Positions 44,884-46,203 of a stretch of 46,203 nucleotides of DNA are shown piece after piece. Numbering within the stretch: the stretch's first letter is position 1; the number at the start of each line of letters is the position of its first letter. A program made the position numbers and the translations under genes. Source of the DNA: Cephalothrix simula (Eukaryota; Nemertea; Palaeonemertea; Archinemertea; Cephalotrichidae); assembly GCA_035591015.1 (NCBI GenBank), contig JAXIUW010055562.1, positions 1 through 46,203 on the forward strand. Reading direction: 5' to 3'. The notes under the pieces are model-generated. The model had not been told where the DNA came from. It searched no databases and saw only the letters and a program-made list of their open reading frames with translations.

Positions 44884-46203
44884 GCGCATGTTTCGCAAGG
44901 GGCATTATAAATAGTGCAGGCAAGCGTAAAGGGCCTGAAGAGTCCGTAGTTGGTTCTGTTGAAATATGTAAACGGTTCAATTGTAATAGCTACACTTTGG
45001 CCAGGTCCGAAACCGCCTCTACAAACAAAATCACCCCTTTTGTTCCAGTCCATTGCCTGTAGGCCGGTATCTCTGCTCCATACTGTAACGATGGTTGTTT
45101 TAAATTTATCCGACCACGCTGCATGATAATAATCAGGGTAGTAACTTGTTGCCTTAAATTTATTAGAATTTTGGTCGTACAGAACTTCTGTCATCCTAGC
45201 ATTTGTTTGCGCTCTTATAACTGCAAGGCTTGAGCCCGAAGGAGTATCTGTATATACCTCCATATGCATGCTACTTTCATCAAGTAATGTGGCTACTTCC
45301 ATGCATTCAACAAATTTATCAATGTCGGTGTTGTCTGTAACCTCGCTTTCGCACTCCCGCACGCTTTTGAATTGATAGGGAGTTTGGTTAGTAGTATTTT
45401 TTTTGTCCACGCCAAGATATCTTGGTGGAGCACCATATGTATCGGTGGCAATTCGCAATTGTTTGGCAAAATCTCTTACTATGTCTGGATTAGAAACGGT
45501 ATATTTTATCAATTCATATTTAGTAGGAACTTTGCCGGTTGTATTTTTCATATACATTGCAATTGCACCTAACACCTCAGTCTGACTATTGAATGTTATA
45601 TCTGTACCTGGTTTATTCTCCACATGATTAAATCCGGCAATGGTTATGTTGCCGCTTATATCTACCCCTTTGTAGGAGGTGATGGGGTTAAGAGGCTCAT
45701 CCAATAGAGCATCGCCAGCAGCATTTAAATAGTGTTCATTACCAGGACTGCCTGAATAAGCGAACAGGCAGCTATTTAAATACGTATTGACATTTGTTGT
45801 AATTAACTCATAAGTAGGATAATTAAAGCCCAACTTATCAATAAGTGTTTGGGCTCCCTTATTATTTACCGTGTAGTCTGGGCTTAGCGCAGGTCCACGA
45901 TAAGGAGTTAATATAAAAAGGGTTAGCCAGTAGTTACCAGCTTTCCATAAAGGAATAGCATTGCCAGATTGTTCTTGATCTTGCTTGGTAAATGTGCGCG
46001 TTTTAGTGTTGAGGTATTCATTTAGGGCATTTTGCTGGTAATAGCAGCCAGCATATTTTTTATTGGTGGGCATTCTGAGGTATATTTTTTGCTCTTCGGC
46101 TGGCGACGACAACTGAGCGTCAAGTTTCTGCTGGCTGAAAGACCATTGCGGTTCGGCGGATGGATCGGGCTTTGGATCATTAAAATACATAACCGGATAT
46201 TGC
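43755..46203 (-). CDS. Large protein with four fibronectin III repeats (5' partial)
   Basis: The frame is open to the right edge of the window, so the N-terminus, probably with a signal peptide, is missing; the first in-window Met is at 46190 (811 residues from there). About 430 residues of unknown, Tyr-, Asn- and Thr-rich sequence contain scattered cysteines (for example RECESEV, CTIYNAPCETC). Four repeats of 91-97 residues follow, each with an ITPPxVxV start, KITLNWDANSNV, PTYTVYRSES, and TTYYYVVT near the end: the fibronectin type III pattern. This suggests an extracellular or surface protein. The N-terminal part could be catalytic, but I see no known active site. Confidence 0.8.
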   Translation of the reverse strand, partial: QYPVMYFNDPKPDPSAEPQWSFSQQKLDAQLSSPAEEQKIYLRMPTNKKYAGCYYQQNALNEYLNTKTRTFTKQDQEQSGNAIPLWKAGNYWLTLFILTPYRGPALSPDYTVNNKGAQTLIDKLGFNYPTYELITTNVNTYLNSCLFAYSGSPGNEHYLNAAGDALLDEPLNPITSYKGVDISGNITIAGFNHVENKPGTDITFNSQTEVLGAIAMYMKNTTGKVPTKYELIKYTVSNPDIVRDFAKQLRIATDTYGAPPRYLGVDKKNTTNQTPYQFKSVRECESEVTDNTDIDKFVECMEVATLLDESSMHMEVYTDTPSGSSLAVIRAQTNARMTEVLYDQNSNKFKATSYYPDYYHAAWSDKFKTTIVTVWSRDTGLQAMDWNKRGDFVCRGGFGPGQSVAITIEPFTYFNRTNYGLFRPFTLACTIYNAPCETCAITPPIVKVAALAQKITLDWDVNSNVKSPTYTVYRSESTIKDIKDSGVTKLTTINATRYEDTSLNTGTTYHYVVTAEGDSRVSAPSNEVSAKLCKSCTITPPVVTVAVAGKKITLNWDANSKVSNPTYTVYRSESSIIGIKGSGVNKLTTIKATKYEDATAINGTTYYYVVITEDDKGNNSIPSNEVSAALITPPVVTVTASAGKITLNWNANSNVSNPTYTVYRSESPITDISNVTIYSIGDATTYDDTTAQNGTTYYYVVTTKDNNGRVSAPSNVVSAALITPPVVTVTASTGKITLNWDANSNVSSPTYTVYRSESSITDIKGSGVTELTTINATTYEDTSLSTGTTYYYVVTTKDDKGKVSAPSNEVSAQFN

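Overview
Bacterial chromosomal DNA of moderate GC. The first 41 kb is dense, ordinary housekeeping sequence; the last 5 kb is decayed accessory DNA behind a tRNA-Ser gene. The phylum cannot be fixed from the sequence. A membrane-anchored PilZ protein, a DksA/TraR protein with most of its zinc-finger cysteines missing, a K+-dependent membrane pyrophosphatase, TTG starts and coupled starts (TAATG, TTGA, ATGA) together lean weakly towards a spirochaete-like Gram-negative. A double-length UvrA is best known to me from Chlamydiae, so this placement is an inference only.

Layout. 1-398: a cluster of nested inverted repeats. 399-3378: trpD-trpC-trpB as one overlapping operon, without trpF or trpA. 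3534-7274: a GNAT acetyltransferase, a secreted protein and an MFS-like transporter fused to a HEAT-like C-terminal half. 7491-14009: htpG, a HelD-like UvrD-family helicase, crcB/fluC whose stop codon lies inside a tRNA-Ala gene, dinB and nadD. 14117-18568: the PilZ protein with a small partner, then ilvE-unknown-gatA on the minus strand. 18675-26730: a Cys-cluster membrane protein, a small coiled-coil protein, a tandem-fused UvrA of 1889 residues, a LOG-family protein, a 7 x 7 bp tandem repeat and an orphan Mla-type ATPase. 26878-34578: a YbbP/FtsX-type permease, an intergenic cloverleaf of hairpins, hsp20 with a clear terminator, a lipoprotein, cysS and a LysM amidase. 35451-41224: rsmE, a secreted protein, plsC, hppA, the DksA-like gene, a secreted protein and tRNA-Ser(GGA).

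41225-46203 looks like a degraded island: a cytochrome c pseudogene with an intact CxxCH motif but a nonsense codon and frameshifts, a DUF4345-like membrane protein, a possible 39-residue peptide gene, a tRNA 3'-end relic, an unidentified coding stretch that hops between frames, and a large secreted-type protein with four C-terminal fibronectin III repeats that runs off the right edge.

No CRISPR array, complete prophage, recognisable transposase or defence system was found. The most unusual signals are (a) multi-branched palindromic intergenic elements at 19-162 and 29497-29583, the latter with three hairpins carrying 3-nt loops of GNA type on one strand or the other, (b) the fused UvrA, and (c) short degenerate tandem arrays with different unit lengths (7, 8, 9, 11-12 and 12 bp) in several separate intergenic gaps.
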